64,000 nucleotides of DNA from WLWS01 sp965243105 (lineage in GTDB: Bacteria; Pseudomonadota; Gammaproteobacteria; Eutrophobiales; Eutrophobiaceae). The stretch spans positions 1,984,001 to 2,048,000 of the forward strand of contig CBDEUC010000003.1 in assembly GCA_965243105.1 (NCBI GenBank), read 5' to 3'. Numbering within the stretch: position 1 is the first letter of the stretch; the number at the start of each line of letters is the position of its first letter. Shown piece after piece: positions 61,461-64,000 of this stretch. Position numbers and translations under genes: made by a program. The notes below the pieces were generated by a model. That model worked only from the letters and a program-made list of their open reading frames with translations, was not told the origin of the DNA and did not search any database.

Positions 61461-62425
61461 AAGCACTCGATCCACCACCGGTTGAACACCTTTATACCTA
61501 TGTGGATATGCCCCGCTCGGGGAATGAGATTAACGGTCTCGGTTCAAGTGAAAAATTCAGACCGGCAAAAATTGTTCCTGATGATTTCACCATAGAGGAT
61601 TACGACTACAAGGATCTTTGGGATTTCTTTTTTTACACTTTGCCATGGGCAACCTTTCGAGAATTTGTTCTTGGAATGTTTGAAAGTCGCAAGGCACGAG
61701 GGCCCGTTGCTGAGAAGCAAATCGAAGTTGAAAATCTTGAAGAGATGGCAGTGCGAGTAAAAGAGAAAGCCATCGAGATTGGCTGTGACATTGTAGGCAC
61801 TACAACAGTCGATGATGACCGCCTGCTGTACGAAAACGAGGAGTCCTATCCTTACAAGTACGCTATCTGTCTCGGTACTGCCCAAGATCGTGAGATCATG
61901 GAGAGAGTGCCGCAACCTGAAGCAGGCCTCGAAGTGGTAAGCACCTATCGACGAAGCTCAAGATATAGCAATGAACTGGCTGCCTGGATACGTTCCATGG
62001 GTTGGCCGGCAGAAGCCTTTGCCGTAGGCCGGGACATACTCATGATTCCATCTGCTATTGAGGCAGGTCTTGGTGAACTGGGCAAGCATGGTTCCATGAT
62101 CAGCCGCGAACATGGATCAAATTTTAGACTGAGCATGGTACTTACTGACCTGCCGCTCGCTGTAGACAAGCCGGTAGACATTGGTGTGCAGGACGTTTGC
62201 GCCACGTGCCAGGCCTGTACACGGCAGTGCCCGCCAGGGGCGATCTCAGATAAGCCACAGTTAGTGCGCGGTGTGGAAAAGTGGTATGTAGATTACGACA
62301 AATGTGCCTGGTATTTTGCCAAGACAAGCGGATGTTCTATTTGTGTTGAAGTTTGCCCCTGGTCAACCCCGGGACAGGGTTTCAAGTTATCAGAAATTGT
62401 CCTGGGTAAACGAGAAAAGCAATAG
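61457..62425 (+). CDS. Reductive-dehalogenase/QueG-like iron-sulfur (cobalamin-type) protein, short
   Basis: A 322-residue protein. The C-terminal cysteines form two [4Fe-4S] sites: C248-x2-C251-x2-C254-x3-C258 (CATCQACTRQCPPG) and C283 with C293-x2-C296-x3-C300 (GCSICVEVCPWS). IEAGLGELGKHGSMISREHG and NFRLSMVLTDLPL (about 201-233) match the conserved core of RdhA proteins. No Tat signal is present, and it is shorter than respiratory RdhA (about 450-500). Relatives include epoxyqueuosine reductase and cytosolic catabolic dehalogenases. The first 80 residues are a unique extension rich in acidic and aromatic residues. Substrate unknown. Confidence 0.72.
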   Translation: MKALDPPPVEHLYTYVDMPRSGNEINGLGSSEKFRPAKIVPDDFTIEDYDYKDLWDFFFYTLPWATFREFVLGMFESRKARGPVAEKQIEVENLEEMAVRVKEKAIEIGCDIVGTTTVDDDRLLYENEESYPYKYAICLGTAQDREIMERVPQPEAGLEVVSTYRRSSRYSNELAAWIRSMGWPAEAFAVGRDILMIPSAIEAGLGELGKHGSMISREHGSNFRLSMVLTDLPLAVDKPVDIGVQDVCATCQACTRQCPPGAISDKPQLVRGVEKWYVDYDKCAWYFAKTSGCSICVEVCPWSTPGQGFKLSEIVLGKREKQ

Positions 62426-62435
62426 ATAGAGATCA

Positions 62436-62969
62436 ATGCCATACCTGGAAAGTTTTTCAAAAGATGCCACCCAGGGCGAACTATTTAAGCGCTGGCCTGA
62501 GATATCCAGCCTGCTTGTCCAGCTAGCGCAGCAGCTCCTGTGTGATGGTCCACTGCCGAGAGCGCAGGCCGAACTCATCTTCACCTATGTATCCTACCTG
62601 AATAACTGCGAATACGCTTTTGAGATCCATCGCCATGCCGCTGAGCAGCTGGGTATTGATGCCAGGATCCTTGATGCCGTGGCGACGGATATCAATGACG
62701 CCAGTGTTGATGACAGGACACGAACACTGCTGCTTTTTGTGAAGAAATTAACCGAGACACCCTCGGCGGTGACCCGGGAAGACGCAAACAGTGTGCTGGA
62801 CGCGGGTTTCACCGAGGATGAGTTCCACTATGCGGTCAGCATATGTGCCTTTACCAGCTACATGAATCGTAGCCTGAGCGGACACGGCATCGTGGGGGAT
62901 GCCGAGCACTGGAAAAAGAGTGGCCAGGCGATTGCGGAGCTTGAATACAGCAAATTTATCCCCAAGTAG
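62436..62969 (+). CDS. Carboxymuconolactone-decarboxylase/AhpD-like protein lacking the second active Cys
   Basis: A 177-residue all-helical protein. NNCEYAFEIHRHAAEQLG (57-74) has the position of the AhpD/CMD CxxC...H motif, but the second Cys is Ala61 while C58 and H65 remain. A second half repeats the fold weakly (ICAFTSYMNRSLSGHG). Without the disulfide pair it cannot be a typical peroxidase; it may act as a decarboxylase-like or single-Cys enzyme. It starts 11 bases after the dehalogenase-like gene and is probably co-transcribed. Confidence 0.75.
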   Translation: MPYLESFSKDATQGELFKRWPEISSLLVQLAQQLLCDGPLPRAQAELIFTYVSYLNNCEYAFEIHRHAAEQLGIDARILDAVATDINDASVDDRTRTLLLFVKKLTETPSAVTREDANSVLDAGFTEDEFHYAVSICAFTSYMNRSLSGHGIVGDAEHWKKSGQAIAELEYSKFIPK

Positions 62970-63095
62970 TGCTGGCTGATTTGATACAATGCCGTTGCCC
63001 TCACGGATCCAACTTCATAAAGAATTTTCTGTGGACAGCCAACTGCCTGCAGGCCCTGGATTGAGTGATAGCAGGAATATTTCGAGGAATTTACA

Positions 63096-64000
63096 TTGCG
63101 ACATTTTAAATTACTGATTCTTGGTTCCGGACCGGCCGGGTATACCGCTGCAGTCTATGCTGCGCGGGCGGGGCTTGAACCTGTCATCGTTACCGGGATA
63201 GAGGTTGGTGGGCAGATGACCACCACTACCGACGTGGATAACTGGCCTGGCGACAACGAGGGGGTACAGGGTCCCGATCTCATGGTACGCATGCAAAAGC
63301 ATGCAGAACGTTTTGGCACAGAGCTTATCTACGACACAATTAATGCCTGTGATTTGAGCCAAAGACCATTCAAGCTTACCGGCGACAGCGGTGAATATAG
63401 CTGCGACAGCCTGATAGTGGCGACCGGGGCCACTGCCATGTACCTCGGCCTGCCCTCGGAAGAGGCCTTTAAAGGCAAGGGCGTTTCGGCCTGTGCCACC
63501 TGCGATGGTTTTTTCTATCGAAACAAGCCGGTCGCAGTGGTCGGTGGAGGCAATACCGCGGTGGAAGAAGCGCTTTATCTTTCCAACCTGGCCTCGCACG
63601 TCACCGTGATTCACCGCAGGGACCAGTTCAGGTCGGAGAAAATCCTGAGTGACCAGCTCATTGCCAGGACCGGGGAAGAGGGAAATGTCAGTATCGCCTG
63701 GGATCATGTACTGGACGAGGTGCTGGGTGATGATGCAGGTGTCACGGGTGTCAGGATCAAGAATGTAAAAAGTGAAGATACACAGGAAGTGGATGTCCAC
63801 GGATTGTTTATCGCCATCGGGCATAAACCCAACACCGATATATTTGAAGGCCAGCTGGATATGGAAGATGGCTATATCCAGGTTCGTACCGGTAGCGAGG
63901 GCTTTGCCACGCAGACCAGCGTGGAAGGGGTATTTGCCGCTGGCGACGTATCCGATCCTATTTATCGCCAGGCAGTTACTTCGGCGGGTACTGGTTGTAT
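63096..64000 (+). CDS. trxB: Thioredoxin reductase, partial (N-terminal 301 residues)
   Basis: Open to the window edge, so about the last 15-20 residues are missing. It begins at a TTG (63096) after GAGGA. FAD and NADPH motifs: ILGSGPAGYTAAVYAARAG, VGGGNTAVEEALYLS, the redox disulfide in ACATCDGFFYR, HRRDQFRSEK and AAGDVSDPIYRQAVTSAGTGC. The close match to E. coli TrxB supports a gammaproteobacterial host. It reduces thioredoxin with NADPH. The 126-base gap before it holds TACAAT near 62985 that may be a -10 but no clear -35. Confidence 0.95.
   Translation, partial: MRHFKLLILGSGPAGYTAAVYAARAGLEPVIVTGIEVGGQMTTTTDVDNWPGDNEGVQGPDLMVRMQKHAERFGTELIYDTINACDLSQRPFKLTGDSGEYSCDSLIVATGATAMYLGLPSEEAFKGKGVSACATCDGFFYRNKPVAVVGGGNTAVEEALYLSNLASHVTVIHRRDQFRSEKILSDQLIARTGEEGNVSIAWDHVLDEVLGDDAGVTGVRIKNVKSEDTQEVDVHGLFIAIGHKPNTDIFEGQLDMEDGYIQVRTGSEGFATQTSVEGVFAAGDVSDPIYRQAVTSAGTGC

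Noticed and set aside
63111..63824. 237-codon minus-strand open frame at the right edge
   Set aside because: It is antisense to trxB, whose motifs are unmistakable.
11200..64000. Prophage, integrative element or genomic island borders
   Set aside because: No integrase, transposase, tRNA, direct-repeat ends or sharp composition change was seen; only one inverted-repeat element at 30147-30271 hints at mobility.

Overview
The window looks like a chromosomal stretch of an aerobic, probably marine, gammaproteobacterium. The evidence is a TrxB close to the E. coli type, a MerR-type LiuR with its palindromic operators beside the leucine-degradation operon, CzcA-type efflux, a TonB receptor with a MalT-like regulator, and a dense set of acyl-CoA, PQQ and tryptophylquinone enzymes. 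I saw no rRNA, tRNA, CRISPR array, transposase or phage gene. The species cannot be named from the sequence alone. Both end genes are cut by the window: an RND permease on the left and trxB on the right.

Layout. 1-4 kb (minus): tandem-PepSY protein, outer-membrane factor, membrane-fusion protein with a poly-Asp linker, and a CzcA-type permease, forming a metal/cation efflux operon. 4.1-7.6 kb: a DASS transporter divergent from an aminotransferase that is tightly coupled to an iodotyrosine-deiodinase-like flavoprotein. 7.6-11.6 kb: a hydrolase-OsmC fusion, a PQQ/heme alcohol dehydrogenase lipoprotein and a type IV pilin. 11.7-24.2 kb: the liuRABCDE leucine/isovalerate operon (minus) facing two acyl-CoA synthetases, a thiolase and an SDR (plus). 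LiuR boxes lie on both sides of liuR. 24.3-26.1 kb: an SLC13/RCK permease.

26.2-40.8 kb is an accessory-looking catabolic block: an EthD-like protein, a two-subunit molybdenum hydroxylase, a secreted cupin, an acyl-CoA dehydrogenase, a Tat-exported bicovalent-flavin (berberine-bridge type) oxidase, a class II HDAC-like deacetylase, an amidase, a TonB receptor and a large MalT-like activator. A long imperfect inverted repeat sits inside it. It reads as uptake, periplasmic oxidation, deacylation and acyl-CoA breakdown of one unknown substrate class.

40.8-46.9 kb: 3-dehydroquinate dehydratase with an adjacent degenerate paralogue, an aromatic/aspartate aminotransferase, then NapG- and NapH-like proteins coupled to an uncharacterised molybdopterin oxidoreductase. 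47-49 kb: an MFS exporter with a TetR regulator. 49.3-52.2 kb: an aralkylamine dehydrogenase cluster (large subunit, MauE, MauD, TTQ small subunit). 52.2-55.3 kb: thioesterase, DUF2783 plus an unusual MBL-fold protein, YceI and cytochrome b561. 55.3-61.2 kb: a LuxR regulator, amidase, cupin, SDR, a class III PLP enzyme resembling amino-alcohol-phosphate phospholyases, and its partner kinase. 61.2-63.0 kb: a one-helix membrane protein overlapping a reductive-dehalogenase-like iron-sulfur protein, then a CMD-family protein. 63.1-64 kb: trxB.

The best candidates for something undescribed are the short dehalogenase-like module (61.2-63.0 kb), the deiodinase plus aminotransferase pair (5.6-7.6 kb), the 26-41 kb catabolic block, the NapGH-linked molybdoenzyme and the dehydroquinase pseudoenzyme pair. 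All functional statements are inferred from motifs read by eye; no database search was run.
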